Positions 25,448-34,447 of a stretch of 64,000 nt of DNA are shown in pieces (positions within the stretch are counted from its first letter, which is position 1; every line of letters starts with the position of its first letter). A program made the position numbers and the translations under genes. The stretch spans positions 186,001 through 250,000 of the forward strand of contig NZ_JRMV01000272.1 of assembly GCF_000758755.1 (NCBI RefSeq). The letters run 5' to 3'. Under the pieces are notes generated by a model. That model ran no database searches and was not told the DNA's origin. It worked only from the letters and a program-made list of their open reading frames with translations. The stretch is from Actinomyces sp. S6-Spd3. GTDB taxonomy: Bacteria; Actinomycetota; Actinomycetes; Actinomycetales; Actinomycetaceae.

Positions 25448-26317
25448 CTACTTGGCCAGACGCAGACTCAACTCGAGTGCAGCTTTCCGGTATGCGAGGC
25501 TACCCGCGCCATTTGGATCATAGGTAATAACACTCTGCCCATAGCTCGGAGCTTCAGAGACGCGCACCGAACGAGGAATCACTGTCTGGAGTGTTTGGGT
25601 TGGGAAGTGTGAACGAACTTCCGACTCAACCTCTTCAGAAAGTTTCGTTCGCTTATCGGCCATGGTCAACAACATAGTTGAAACATGCAGTTTCGGGTTC
25701 AGGTCACCACTGATGCGATCAATGGTGGACCATAGCTGGCTCAGGCCCTCAAGCGCGTAGTACTCGGTCTGAATCGGAATCAAAACCTCATCAGCAGCGA
25801 CCATGACATTCAAAGTGACCAAACCCAAGGAGGGCGGGCAATCGATGAAAACTAAATCAATTTGCTGATAGGCCTCGACGAAATGCGAAACTGCGTCGGC
25901 AAGGCGAAACTCGCGCCGCGCAAGATCAACAAGCTCAATCTCGGCCCCAGACAAGTCAATCGTCGCCGGACAAACCCAGAGATTATCTAAATCAGGGCAG
26001 GCCTGGAGGACCTCACCAATCGAAGCCTGACCAGTGATCACCTCATAGGTCGAAGGAGTACCGGGGGTATGCGCGATGCCCAGCGCACTCGAGGCATTGC
26101 CCTGAGCGTCGGCGTCGATCACGACAACCTTCAACCCACCCAAAGCACACGCCGCAGCAAGATTAACAACCGACGTGGTCTTGCCAACCCCGCCCTTTTG
26201 ATTGGCAACGGCGATCACGCGAGTAAAAAAAGGCACACCAAACTTTGCCTTCTCCAAGAAGGCGCGATCTTGAAAGTTTTGGGTGATCTGATCCGAAAGC
26301 GGAGTCTGACCGGCCAT
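25448..26317 (-). CDS. parA: Chromosome-partitioning ATPase ParA (Soj)
   Basis: Walker-type ATPase that moves ParB-parS complexes on the nucleoid. It has 289 residues from the ATG at 26317, which follows GAGAAAGG; an upstream extension to 26371 is not conserved. The deviant Walker A is KGGVGKTT preceded by IAVANQ. The A' motif is VVVIDADAQGNAS, and Walker B is LVFIDCPPSLG. An N-terminal stretch of about 35 residues precedes the ATPase, as in actinobacterial ParA. Together with parB and the three parS sites it makes the complete parABS system. The gap before rsmG is about 100 bases. Confidence 0.96.
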   Translation of the reverse strand: MAGQTPLSDQITQNFQDRAFLEKAKFGVPFFTRVIAVANQKGGVGKTTSVVNLAAACALGGLKVVVIDADAQGNASSALGIAHTPGTPSTYEVITGQASIGEVLQACPDLDNLWVCPATIDLSGAEIELVDLARREFRLADAVSHFVEAYQQIDLVFIDCPPSLGLVTLNVMVAADEVLIPIQTEYYALEGLSQLWSTIDRISGDLNPKLHVSTMLLTMADKRTKLSEEVESEVRSHFPTQTLQTVIPRSVRVSEAPSYGQSVITYDPNGAGSLAYRKAALELSLRLAK

Positions 26318-26416
26318 AGAAGTTGAGCCTTTCTCGCACGTCAATGACACAAGTGTAGGCAAGAAGAACACACCCTGATAGCTGAGGACACGCGCTACCA
26401 GAGCTATCCCGGCAAG

Positions 26417-27082
26417 CTACGAGCGAACTCTCTTCGCGACGACAACGAAGGTCGAGTCATCCTCCATCACGGAAGGCACCTCGTGAATCGAGGCAGCCAA
26501 ATGGTGGCGCTTGAGCTCAACTTGCGCAGCCTCGACCTCTTCACCCGCGCGACGACCTTTAAGTGCAACCAGTGAACCACCGGGGGCAATTAACTTCGAG
26601 GTCATACGGACAAGCTTGGTCATATTCGCCAACGCTCGCGAGGTCACGACGTCTGCCTTGCCCTTACCTCGGAGTTCTTCAGCACGTGCTTGATGAATAG
26701 TGACGTTATCCAAACCAAGTGCATCAACAACATCGGCAAGCCACACGCAGCGCCGAGCCATGGGCTCCGCAAGGTGAACATCTAGGTTCGGCCTGCATAC
26801 AGCGATGACAATACCCGGGAATCCGGCTCCCGATCCGACGTCGAGAACCTGTCCCTTCTTGGGTAGGAAATCAAGGACCGCAGCAGAGTTCACGAGGTGG
26901 CGCGACCAGAGCCGGGGAAGCTCTCGCGGACCAATCAGTCCGCGAAGCTCTCCCTCTTCAACCAACATGTTGGCAAACTCGGCGATATCTGGATATGCCA
27001 AGCCGAAAAGTTCGCGAACTTCAGGTCCGGGAACCTCAAGTTCAATCTCTAGCTCACCCGAGCCGCCCGCGAGGGTGTCCAC
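26417..27082 (-). CDS. rsmG: 16S rRNA (guanine527-N7)-methyltransferase
   Basis: Uses S-adenosylmethionine to methylate G527 of 16S rRNA. The 221-residue protein has the SAM-binding LDVGSGAGFPGIVIAV, the HLAEPMARRCVWL second motif, and VVTSRALANMTKL. The N-terminal LWSRHLVNSAAVLDFL stretch is family-specific. The GTG start follows the jag stop codon with no spacing, so the two are coupled. Loss of RsmG gives low-level streptomycin resistance in other bacteria. Confidence 0.95.
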   Translation of the reverse strand: MDTLAGGSGELEIELEVPGPEVRELFGLAYPDIAEFANMLVEEGELRGLIGPRELPRLWSRHLVNSAAVLDFLPKKGQVLDVGSGAGFPGIVIAVCRPNLDVHLAEPMARRCVWLADVVDALGLDNVTIHQARAEELRGKGKADVVTSRALANMTKLVRMTSKLIAPGGSLVALKGRRAGEEVEAAQVELKRHHLAASIHEVPSVMEDDSTFVVVAKRVRS

Positions 27083-27604
27083 TCAGGCCTCCTCGGCCTC
27101 GTCGGCGGCGGACTCTTCGGCAGGAAGAATAACGACACGGCGACGGGGCTCGACGCCTTCAGATTCGCTACGCAGGCCCTCAGAGGCAACAACGTCGTGG
27201 CAAACCTTGCGCTCGAAGGGGTTCATCGGCTCAAGCTTCTGCGGCTCACCGGTTGCACGCAGCCGCGCGATGGCCTCGTGAGTCAGATCCTGCAGATCCG
27301 CCTTACGATCAGCGCGGAAGCCTGCGATGTCGAGCATGAGGCGCGAACGCTCGCCGGTTTCGGTCTGGACGGCAAGTCGAGTCAGTTCTTGGAGCGCATA
27401 AACGACTTCACCGTCCTCGCCAACGAGGTGGTCAAGAGCAGAGGGGTCCTCGGAAATGATCTCAACCAGTGCGCGGCCATTTTCGACATCGATTTCAATA
27501 TCGCCGTCAAGATCAGCGATATCGAGAAGCTCTTCCAGGTAGTCGGCTGCGAGTTCGCCTTCTTCCTCCAGGCGCGACAGCTCGCTGGACGTATCTTCGC
27601 TCAT
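27083..27604 (-). CDS. jag: KH/R3H RNA-binding protein Jag (KhpB)
   Basis: RNA-binding protein linked to control of cell division and elongation in Gram-positive bacteria. The 173-residue protein is acidic at both ends. The central KH-like domain (about 45-105) has LVGEDGEVVYALQELTRLAV, in which GEDG replaces the classic GxxG. The R3H domain (about 108-160) has LTHEAIARLRATGEPQKLEPMNPFERKVCHDVV. It lacks the N-terminal Jag_N domain found in Bacillus. It sits in the usual place between yidC and rsmG. Confidence 0.92.
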   Translation of the reverse strand: MSEDTSSELSRLEEEGELAADYLEELLDIADLDGDIEIDVENGRALVEIISEDPSALDHLVGEDGEVVYALQELTRLAVQTETGERSRLMLDIAGFRADRKADLQDLTHEAIARLRATGEPQKLEPMNPFERKVCHDVVASEGLRSESEGVEPRRRVVILPAEESAADEAEEA

Positions 27605-27666
27605 AGTATTTCCTCCATCAGGGGATGTTTGATGCCATGGGCATCGAGTGGTCTGTGGTGGCGCGC

Positions 27667-28974
27667 TCAGCGCTTCTTCTTCTTTGCAGCGGCGCGACGA
27701 GCCTTGCGGCGCTCCTGGCGCTTGCGCTCAAGTTCGTCAGCATCAACCGAGGAGTTCGGATTCTCGGAGGCCGCCTGTGCACGAGGCGAACGGGTACGTG
27801 CCTGACGTTGTGCTTCCTCACGCTTGGCTGCGGCCTCGCGACGATCCGCCGCACGTTCGGTCGCAACCTTGACTCCGCGCATCCACACCTCGTCGGGAAG
27901 GGTCGTCCATTCCTGCATCGAAAGATTGCGGTAGATCGAAACGATCTCTCCCTCGCTCATGACCTCGGGGAAATCAGAGGCGACCTTCTGGCGCTTTGCG
28001 CGAGCGCGCAATTCCTTCAAAGTGGCCGAGTTCAAAGCCTTGAGCTCATCGGAACCATCGGCCAAGACGCGACGCTTCTCGTCGTAATCGGCAAAGAAGG
28101 GGCGAGCCCACGTCTGGTAGGCACTCTGACGCTTGGCCAAGAGCTCCTTGTAAGCAGCGGAGTTCGGGTTCGGCATGTTCTTGATGACCCACAGCATCTG
28201 CAGGTAGCCCCAAATGCCCGCGGTCGTCGTGTAGATGACGACACCCATCTGGAAGAACAGGCCCGAGAAGATGAACATGAAGGGCATGACGTACATCATC
28301 ATGCGCTGCGAACGAACCATGGGGTTGTTCGGATCCTGGTTCTGCGGCATGTTCTTCGTCATCGTCAGACGGATGGTCAAGAACTGCGTCGCGACCATGA
28401 TGACGATGAAGACACCGAAGATCAGCGTCGGAAGCGAGGCAAAGGACGAGTCGCGGATCGTGTGGGACAGCGGGACGCCGAAAACCTGCGAGGAGTCGAT
28501 TTCCGAGGCGACGGCCTGAGTGATCGGACCCAGGGAGTCCACGTGACGCGAACCGACCTGGTAGCTGCTTTCTGCCAGGGCGTGGATGGCGTAGATCGCA
28601 CGGTACATCGCGAAGAGAACCGGCAGCTGAACGAGCATCGGCAAGCACGAGGCGAAGGGGTTCACACCGTACTTCTTATTGAGCTCGGAGATCTCCTGCT
28701 GCATGCGCTGGCGGGAGGCCATATCCGTCTTGCCCTTGTACTTGGCCTGAATCTTCTGCATCTGAGGCTGAACAATCGACGTGCCTCGCATGCTCTTGAG
28801 CTGCTTGAGGTACAGCGGGATGATCAGCACGCGCACCAAAATGGTCAGCAGAACGATGGACAGGACCCATGTAAATCCTGCACCGCTGTTCATTCCAACG
28901 AGCAACAGCAGGTCGTGAATCCTGACCCAGAGCCAGGCGACCGCTACTGCAAAGGGATAGAGAATCGAATCCAC
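27667..28974 (-). CDS. yidC: Membrane protein insertase YidC
   Basis: Inserts and folds membrane proteins, alone or with Sec. The 435-residue protein has no lipoprotein signal. The first helix is followed by the cytoplasmic hairpin (VQPQMQKIQAKYKGK). The conserved core is YGVNPFASCLPMLVQLPVLFAMYRAIY. After the fifth helix the long basic C-terminal tail (about 310-435, Arg/Ala/Lys-rich) is typical for actinobacterial YidC and likely contacts ribosomes. The GTG start follows AAGGAGATCTCCT. The gene lies in the rpmH-rnpA-yidD-yidC cluster. Confidence 0.95.
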   Translation of the reverse strand: MDSILYPFAVAVAWLWVRIHDLLLLVGMNSGAGFTWVLSIVLLTILVRVLIIPLYLKQLKSMRGTSIVQPQMQKIQAKYKGKTDMASRQRMQQEISELNKKYGVNPFASCLPMLVQLPVLFAMYRAIYAIHALAESSYQVGSRHVDSLGPITQAVASEIDSSQVFGVPLSHTIRDSSFASLPTLIFGVFIVIMVATQFLTIRLTMTKNMPQNQDPNNPMVRSQRMMMYVMPFMFIFSGLFFQMGVVIYTTTAGIWGYLQMLWVIKNMPNPNSAAYKELLAKRQSAYQTWARPFFADYDEKRRVLADGSDELKALNSATLKELRARAKRQKVASDFPEVMSEGEIVSIYRNLSMQEWTTLPDEVWMRGVKVATERAADRREAAAKREEAQRQARTRSPRAQAASENPNSSVDADELERKRQERRKARRAAAKKKKR

Positions 28975-28985
28975 AGGAGATCTCC

Positions 28986-29393
28986 TTATGATGCGCGGGG
29001 GACGCTCACTGCGTCCGCGTGATGCTCGGCCTTCGCCGAGAAGTCTTCGAGAGTGTCGACCGATGTCTTGTCATCGGTGCGATCCATGCCCATGGGGGTT
29101 TGTGCCCACGGATCGTCGTAACCGGCCCAGTCCTGGGGTGGCGTCCACGCTTCGCTGGTCCATTTGCCGCGTGCGGGAACTTCATCGACCCCGCCGAGGC
29201 TCCAGGGGTTACAGCGAAGGATTCGCCAGATGGCTAATAGTGTTCCCTTGACGAGGCCGTGAGTGCGCAGAGCGCCGAGGGCGTAGCTTGAGCAGGTGGG
29301 GTAGTAGCGGCAACGCGGCGCGAAAAGTGGGGAAATGAAACGCTGGTACACGCGCACGGGGATGATTGCGATATACGCGAAAGGAGAGCTCAT
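28986..29393 (-). CDS. yidD: Membrane protein insertion efficiency factor YidD
   Basis: Small peripheral membrane protein that helps insertion. The 135-residue protein has the family core [31 protein letters not shown] with three conserved cysteines, then [24 protein letters not shown]. The remaining 60 residues are a non-conserved tail. The start at 29393 was chosen because AGGAGGGG precedes it; it overlaps the rnpA stop by four bases (ATGA). An upstream ATG at 29429 would lie inside rnpA and is unlikely. Confidence 0.93.
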   Translation of the reverse strand: MSSPFAYIAIIPVRVYQRFISPLFAPRCRYYPTCSSYALGALRTHGLVKGTLLAIWRILRCNPWSLGGVDEVPARGKWTSEAWTPPQDWAGYDDPWAQTPMGMDRTDDKTSVDTLEDFSAKAEHHADAVSVPRAS

Positions 29394-29758
29394 GCACGCC
29401 CCTCCTGAGATCGATCCCATTTCTTCCATGCCCTGGCCAAAACCTGATCTAATTCTTCACCCAATTGCTCCGAAGTGACACCCAATGCATCGGCCTTTAC
29501 TCGGACGACGACGCGGGCACCGGCAGGCTGTGCGCTAAGGCGATCGGCCATGAGATGGCGCAATTGACGCTTAACTCGGTTGCGCCCAACTGCTCGCTTG
29601 ATCTGGCTCTTAGGTACGACGAAACCGACGAGGCGTGAATCACTTTCCTCGTCGGTTCGACAATGCACAATGAGCCTTTGCTGACCCGCGCGCGATCCGC
29701 TTCGGATTGCGAGGCGGAAGTCCGCTGGATTCACCATGCGGTTCGAGCGGGGCAACAC
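29390..29758 (-). CDS. rnpA: Ribonuclease P protein component
   Basis: Protein cofactor of the ribozyme that matures the 5' ends of tRNAs. The 122-residue protein starts GTG-TTG ([20 protein letters not shown]). It carries the RNR signature [17 protein letters not shown] and [10 protein letters not shown]. Eleven bases separate it from rpmH, and it overlaps yidD by four. The RNA subunit gene is not in this window. Confidence 0.95.
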   Translation of the reverse strand: MLPRSNRMVNPADFRLAIRSGSRAGQQRLIVHCRTDEESDSRLVGFVVPKSQIKRAVGRNRVKRQLRHLMADRLSAQPAGARVVVRVKADALGVTSEQLGEELDQVLARAWKKWDRSQEGRA

Positions 29759-29769
29759 CTCGCGAAAGC

Positions 29770-29910
29770 TCAGGCGGAGAGGCGGGCGCGGCCCTTACGA
29801 CGACGCGCAGCCAGAATCGCGCGGCCAGCGCGGGTGCTCATACGCAGGCGGAAGCCGTGCGTCTTGGAACGACGACGGTTGTTCGGCTGATAAGTCCGCT
29901 TGGTGGTCAC
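29770..29910 (-). CDS. rpmH: 50S ribosomal protein L34
   Basis: Small basic large-subunit protein of 46 residues, [20 protein letters not shown] at the start and [11 protein letters not shown] at the end. The GTG at 29910 follows GAGGAGATATCA. Longer frames starting at 29961 would include non-conserved residues from the leader. It is the first gene of the leftward cluster, and its promoter must lie in the origin region. Confidence 0.96.
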   Translation of the reverse strand: MTTKRTYQPNNRRRSKTHGFRLRMSTRAGRAILAARRRKGRARLSA

Positions 29911-30292
29911 TGATATCTCCTCGAATTGGTCATGGACGGTGTTTATCTCAACGACAAACACATACGAACCAACAGCCTAAGGGTTTTTCGCCGTTCCGTC
30001 AACGAAAGAACCACTTAATTCAGGCCATCCACACCTGTGGAAGGAGGTGTGGATACATAAGGGGTAAGTTATCCACATTGCAAGTTATCCACAAACCTGC
30101 GGATAGAGACATTTTCTTTGTCGCTCAACGGGGAGGTCTTGTAACTACACAAATGTCATTTGGGGATTAAATATCCACAGGTATATCCCCAGCTGTGGAA
30201 AACGTGGCATCATATTAGAGTTATCGGCGGAAGATGATTTCGACAGATATCATTTCTCGTGTCCTATCTCACGTCAGTTTCCGGAGGTTCTT
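29911..30292. other. rpmH-dnaA intergenic region with DnaA boxes
   Basis: Two perfect DnaA boxes TTATCCACA at 30069-30077 and 30085-30093, 16 bases apart. A one-mismatch box (ATATCCACA) lies at 30171-30179. Reverse-orientation partial boxes such as TGTGGATAC (30048-30056) and TGTGGAAAA (30194-30202) are also present. It also holds the divergent promoters for rpmH and dnaA; I see no clear -35/-10 pair. The region is A+T-richer than the genes around it. Part of oriC or of dnaA autoregulation. Confidence 0.8.
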
Positions 30293-31747
30293 GTGTCTAT
30301 CGATGCCCTTACTCAGGCATGGTCTGAGGCACTTGCTCAAATCTCAGACCAATTGAGACCTGCAACCTTGTCTTTCCTACGCTCAGCAAAACCCCTGGGC
30401 GACATTGACGGAACGATCTTGATCGCTGTTCCCAACGATTTCACAAAGAAGTGGATCGAAAACAACGACGCGACTGATCTCACTGCCTCTCTAACCAACA
30501 TCCTTGGGCGCAGCGTTCGTCTAGCGGTCACCATTGACCCCTCGCTTGAACCCGAACCCGAACCAGTCGAGCAACCCTCACCAGTTGCCTCGTCGGTGGA
30601 GGGCTCGGACCAGGTTCAACCAAGCGCTACCACACCACACCAAGCCGCCCCGGCTCAGGCAACACCGTCAAGTAGCCCGCAATTAGCAATCGACACCGCT
30701 AGTACCCACCTGAACCCGAAGCACACTTTCGATACTTTCGTGATTGGTCCCTCGAATCGCTTCGCCCATGCTGCGGCTTTTGCGGTCTCGGAAACTCCCG
30801 GTCGCGCCTACAACCCCCTCTTTATTCACGGTGATTCCGGTCTGGGAAAAACCCACCTCATTCACGCGATCGGCCACTACACGCTTTCGCTTTTCCCGCA
30901 GATGCGCGTGCGCTACGTGAATTCAGAGGAATTTACGAACGACTTCATTAACTCCGTTCGTGAGGAGAGCATCGAAGAGTTCCAGCGGCGATACCGCGAA
31001 GTCGATGTGCTTCTGATCGACGATATTCAGTTCATTCAAGGCAAAGAACGCACGGTTGAAGAGTTTTTCCACACCTTCAATTCCCTCTATAACGCGGGAA
31101 AGCAGATCGTGCTGACCTCGGATGTTCCGCCTCGTGAACTCGATTTGGAGGACCGCATTCGTTCTCGCTTCGCTGCGGGTCTCTTGGTCGATGTCTTACC
31201 GCCTGATCTTGAAACGCGTATCGCAATTTTGCAGAAGAAGGCGAGTGCGGAAAACATAGAGGTGGATCCTCGTGTCTTGGAGTACATTGCTCAACGAATT
31301 TCTTCGAATATTCGCGAACTCGAAGGTGCGCTCGTCCGCGTCGCAGCCTTTGAATCCCTGTCAAAGGAACCCGTCACCGTATCGATGGCGGAAATGCTCC
31401 TCAAGGACTTCGCTTCGGATCCTCAAGATACCGAGGTGACACCTACTTTGATCATGAGTCAGACTGCGACCTACTTCGGGGTAACCATCGATCAGCTTTC
31501 GTCTTCGGATCGCTCACATGTCGTCGTCGAAGCACGTCAGATCGCGATGTACTTGTGCCGAGAACTCACTGATTTGTCCCTGCCCAAGATCGGCGCAGCA
31601 TTTGGCGGACGCGACCATACAACTGTCATGCACGCTAATAAGAAGATCGTCGGCTTGATGGCGGAAAAGAGGGAGACATTTAACTACGTCACTGAATTGA
31701 CGAACCGCATCAAACAGGCTGCGCGCGAGTCAGCGACACTGGGTTAA
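30293..31747 (+). CDS. dnaA: Chromosomal replication initiator protein DnaA
   Basis: Binds DnaA boxes and opens the origin. The 484-residue protein has domain I (about 1-90, SEALAQISDQLRPATLSFL). A Pro/Gln/Ser-rich domain II (about 90-145) follows. The AAA+ domain III has Walker A GDSGLGKTHL near 180-188 and Walker B LLIDDIQF. Domain IV has the DNA-binding LPKIGAAFGGRDHTTVMHA signature. The GTG start follows GGAGG. Domain II is short compared with Streptomyces. Convention puts chromosome coordinate 1 here. Confidence 0.98.
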   Translation: MSIDALTQAWSEALAQISDQLRPATLSFLRSAKPLGDIDGTILIAVPNDFTKKWIENNDATDLTASLTNILGRSVRLAVTIDPSLEPEPEPVEQPSPVASSVEGSDQVQPSATTPHQAAPAQATPSSSPQLAIDTASTHLNPKHTFDTFVIGPSNRFAHAAAFAVSETPGRAYNPLFIHGDSGLGKTHLIHAIGHYTLSLFPQMRVRYVNSEEFTNDFINSVREESIEEFQRRYREVDVLLIDDIQFIQGKERTVEEFFHTFNSLYNAGKQIVLTSDVPPRELDLEDRIRSRFAAGLLVDVLPPDLETRIAILQKKASAENIEVDPRVLEYIAQRISSNIRELEGALVRVAAFESLSKEPVTVSMAEMLLKDFASDPQDTEVTPTLIMSQTATYFGVTIDQLSSSDRSHVVVEARQIAMYLCRELTDLSLPKIGAAFGGRDHTTVMHANKKIVGLMAEKRETFNYVTELTNRIKQAARESATLG

Positions 31748-32140
31748 ATGGCGGATTACTCCCATTTTCGGTGCAATCCACAGAAGCTGTGGAAACTGTG
31801 GTGAAATCGCAGCGTGAACATGTGTACAGGAAAAGGGAGGCTGTGGACCTTCGTTAATGACAAAAATTTCTTCCACAAAAAGATGTAGTTCGTTCACACT
31901 CGGATACACATCTACGTCCACGATGAAATTCTTGTCATTAAGCGGAAAGAACCACTTATCCACACTATCCACATAGCCGATGACGAAGACGAACTAAGTT
32001 CAAGACAAATAACAAAAATTCGCCCGCATCACTCAAGCCCCCTGGTGAACTCCACAGCGGCGAATTTTTCAGTTTCCTTGACGCCTACAGCCAGCTAAAC
32101 TAACAACCGGTATTTCTTTATTCAGTTCCAAGGAGAATCC
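31748..32140. other. oriC: dnaA-dnaN intergenic region, likely oriC
   Basis: A perfect DnaA box TTATCCACA (31956-31964) is directly followed by CTATCCACA (31965-31973). Weaker boxes lie nearer dnaA: reverse-orientation TGTGGA repeats around 31788-31855, AATCCACAG and TTCCACAAA. An A+T-rich stretch (31861-31885) lies among them. A stem-loop of AAAAATTCGCC (32014-32024) and GGCGAATTTTT (32059-32069) precedes dnaN. In most actinobacteria oriC is in this gap. Confidence 0.85.
32014..32069. repeat. Long-loop inverted repeat upstream of dnaN
   Basis: AAAAATTCGCC and GGCGAATTTTT, 11 bases each and perfectly complementary, are separated by 34 bases. They lie 72 bases before dnaN. The T-run at the right arm could make it a terminator for transcripts from dnaA or an attenuator for dnaN (inference). 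Confidence 0.6.
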
Positions 32141-33274
32141 ATGAAGTTCACCGTCGCCCGCGACGTGCTTGCTGAAGCTGTTTCATGGACAGCGCGTGTA
32201 CTTCCTACCCGTCCTGCAAGCCCCATCCTTGCCGGAATGCGTATTTCAGCCCAGGGTCAAGAACTGACTCTGTCCTCCTTTGACTACGAAGTCTCGGGAA
32301 ACTCACGAATTCCTGCATCCGTTGATGAAGAAGGCGAAGTCCTAGTTTCAGGTCGACTTCTTGCCGATATTTCAAAGTCACTGCCCAACAAGCCCGTCAC
32401 CATCGAAGTCGACGGACAAAAAGTTTCACTTTCTTGCGGTTCTTCGCACTTCACCTTGGCTGTCATGCCCATTGATGAATATCCCTTGCTTCCCGGACAG
32501 CCCCAGGTTGCCGGGTCTGTCGATTCGCAGGTTTTTGCACAGGCCGTTGCTCAGGTGTCAATTGCTGCGTCGCGCGATGAAACTCTTCCCCTGCTCACTG
32601 CAGTTCGCGTTGAAATCGACGGCGACAACATCACGCTTTTGGCAACCGACCGCTACCGCTTGGCCATGCGTGAACTTCACTGGGATTCTGTTTCCGACAT
32701 GTCCGAAGCCGCATTGGTGAAGGCACGGATCCTCCAAGACGTTGCCAAGTCGATGACCAGTGGTGCAAAGGTTGACGTTGGTCTGTCCCAAGAATCTCAG
32801 CCTGGTGCCTCCTCACTCATTGGTTTCCAGGCCGGTGGACGACGCACAACCTCGACCCTCATGGATGGCGATTACCCGCCCGTTCGCAGGCTTTTCCCCG
32901 AAACCACAACAATTCAAGCCATTGTTGAGCGCCATACTCTGCTCGAAGCAGTCAAGCGCGTGTCTTTGGTTGCCGAACGCAAGACCAGTGTTCGACTCTC
33001 CTTCTCGGATGGACAGCTTGTCCTCGAAGCCGGCCAAGGTGACAATGCTCAGGCTTCCGAAGTTGTTCCTGCACAGCTCATAGGCGAGGACATCGCGACG
33101 GCGTTTAATCCCCAGTACCTCAGCGAGGGCCTGTCGGTGATGGATACGGACTTCGTTCGTTTCGGTTTCACTCACCCCACGAAGCCCGCGGTCATCACGG
33201 GCCAAGAGAAGGCAGACGGCGGAGAATCAACCGATTTCCGCTACCTGCTCATGCCGATCCGCTACGGAATCTGA
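32141..33274 (+). CDS. dnaN: DNA polymerase III beta subunit (sliding clamp)
   Basis: Ring-shaped clamp that tethers the polymerase. The 377-residue protein has three repeated clamp domains, starting MKFTVARDVLAEAVSWTARVLP and ending FRYLLMPIRYGI. That end is the family's C-terminus forming the protein-binding pocket. CAAGGAG precedes the ATG. recF starts 12 bases later. Confidence 0.97.
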   Translation: MKFTVARDVLAEAVSWTARVLPTRPASPILAGMRISAQGQELTLSSFDYEVSGNSRIPASVDEEGEVLVSGRLLADISKSLPNKPVTIEVDGQKVSLSCGSSHFTLAVMPIDEYPLLPGQPQVAGSVDSQVFAQAVAQVSIAASRDETLPLLTAVRVEIDGDNITLLATDRYRLAMRELHWDSVSDMSEAALVKARILQDVAKSMTSGAKVDVGLSQESQPGASSLIGFQAGGRRTTSTLMDGDYPPVRRLFPETTTIQAIVERHTLLEAVKRVSLVAERKTSVRLSFSDGQLVLEAGQGDNAQASEVVPAQLIGEDIATAFNPQYLSEGLSVMDTDFVRFGFTHPTKPAVITGQEKADGGESTDFRYLLMPIRYGI

Positions 33275-33286
33275 TCTGGAGTTTGT

Positions 33287-34447
33287 GTGCGAGTTTCGCA
33301 CGTTGCGCTGGATGATTTTCGTTCATACCGCCATGCGGTAGTGGAGTTTTCGCCCGGGACGACAGTGCTTCTGGGCGCCAACGGCCAGGGGAAGACCAAC
33401 CTCGTCGAGGCGATTTCCTACCTTTCGGCTTTTTCGTCGCACCGCGTCAGTGCCGAGCAGGCGCTCGTGCGTCTCCCGCTTGAGGCAGATGAGCCCCAAC
33501 CCGGCGGTGCAGTGGTCAGAGTCAAACTCGTCACTGCCGGTGAGCGCGAAACCGTTATTGAGCTCGAAATCGTCCGCGGCAAAGCCAACCGTGCAAAGGT
33601 GAACCGTACTCAGGTGCGTCCACGAGAAGTCTTGGGCCTTCTCAAAAGTGTGGTCTTTTCACCCGAAGATCTTCAAATCGTTCGCGGTGACCCGCAGCTT
33701 CGCCGTCAATTCATGGACGATTTGCTCATTCAACAGCACCCGCTGATCGCGCAGGTAAAGAATGATTTCGAGAAGGTTGCTCGCCAAAGAGCGGCGCTGA
33801 TGAAAAGCGCGCAGTCTCAACTGCGCAGGGGATATACCCCCGATTTTTCAACGATTGATGTGTGGGATGAGACCTTCGCTGAGCTCTCTGCCCGACTGAG
33901 CCTTGCTCGCGCCGGCCTCGTCGCCAAACTTCGCAGGCCCGCAGCCGATGCTTACGAAGAAATCGGTGGGTCGCCTCGGAAAATGGATATCGAATTCGTT
34001 GCTTCACAGGGAAGTTGCGCACCCGAGGCCAGCGCCGCGCAACTCAAAGAAGAACTTAAGGACCTGCTCGCTGCTTCGCGCATGAAGGAAGCCGAACGAG
34101 GGGTAAACCTGGTCGGCGCGCATCGAGATGACCTCAAACTTTCCCTTGGTGGGATGCCGGTGAAAGGTTATGCAAGCCACGGTGAGACATGGTCGGTTGC
34201 ACTTTCACTGCGTTTGGGTGCTTTCGAGTTGCTTTCTCGCGATGGTGACACCCCGATTCTTATTCTCGACGATGTATTTGCAGAGCTAGACTCCTCCCGC
34301 CGAACCGGTTTAACACGTATGATTACCGGAGCGGAACAGGTATTGATCACGGCAGCTGTCGCCGATGATGTTCCGCCAGAATTGCACGCTCAGACTCATG
34401 CTGTTCACTGGGATCCTGAGCTTGGAACGGTGGTCGGTGATGAGTGA
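33287..34447 (+). CDS. recF: DNA replication and repair protein RecF
   Basis: SMC-like ATPase that helps RecA load at gaps. The 386-residue protein has Walker A GANGQGKTNLVEAI near residue 30. The signature region is SLRLGAFELLS, and the D-loop/Walker B is ILILDDVFAELDSSRR. The start is a GTG (RVSHVALDDFRSYRH). It overlaps the dciA start by eight bases. Confidence 0.96.
   Translation: MRVSHVALDDFRSYRHAVVEFSPGTTVLLGANGQGKTNLVEAISYLSAFSSHRVSAEQALVRLPLEADEPQPGGAVVRVKLVTAGERETVIELEIVRGKANRAKVNRTQVRPREVLGLLKSVVFSPEDLQIVRGDPQLRRQFMDDLLIQQHPLIAQVKNDFEKVARQRAALMKSAQSQLRRGYTPDFSTIDVWDETFAELSARLSLARAGLVAKLRRPAADAYEEIGGSPRKMDIEFVASQGSCAPEASAAQLKEELKDLLAASRMKEAERGVNLVGAHRDDLKLSLGGMPVKGYASHGETWSVALSLRLGAFELLSRDGDTPILILDDVFAELDSSRRTGLTRMITGAEQVLITAAVADDVPPELHAQTHAVHWDPELGTVVGDE

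Noticed and set aside
27625-29022. 465-codon plus-strand frame
   Set aside because: Antisense to yidC; His/Asp-rich translation without known features.
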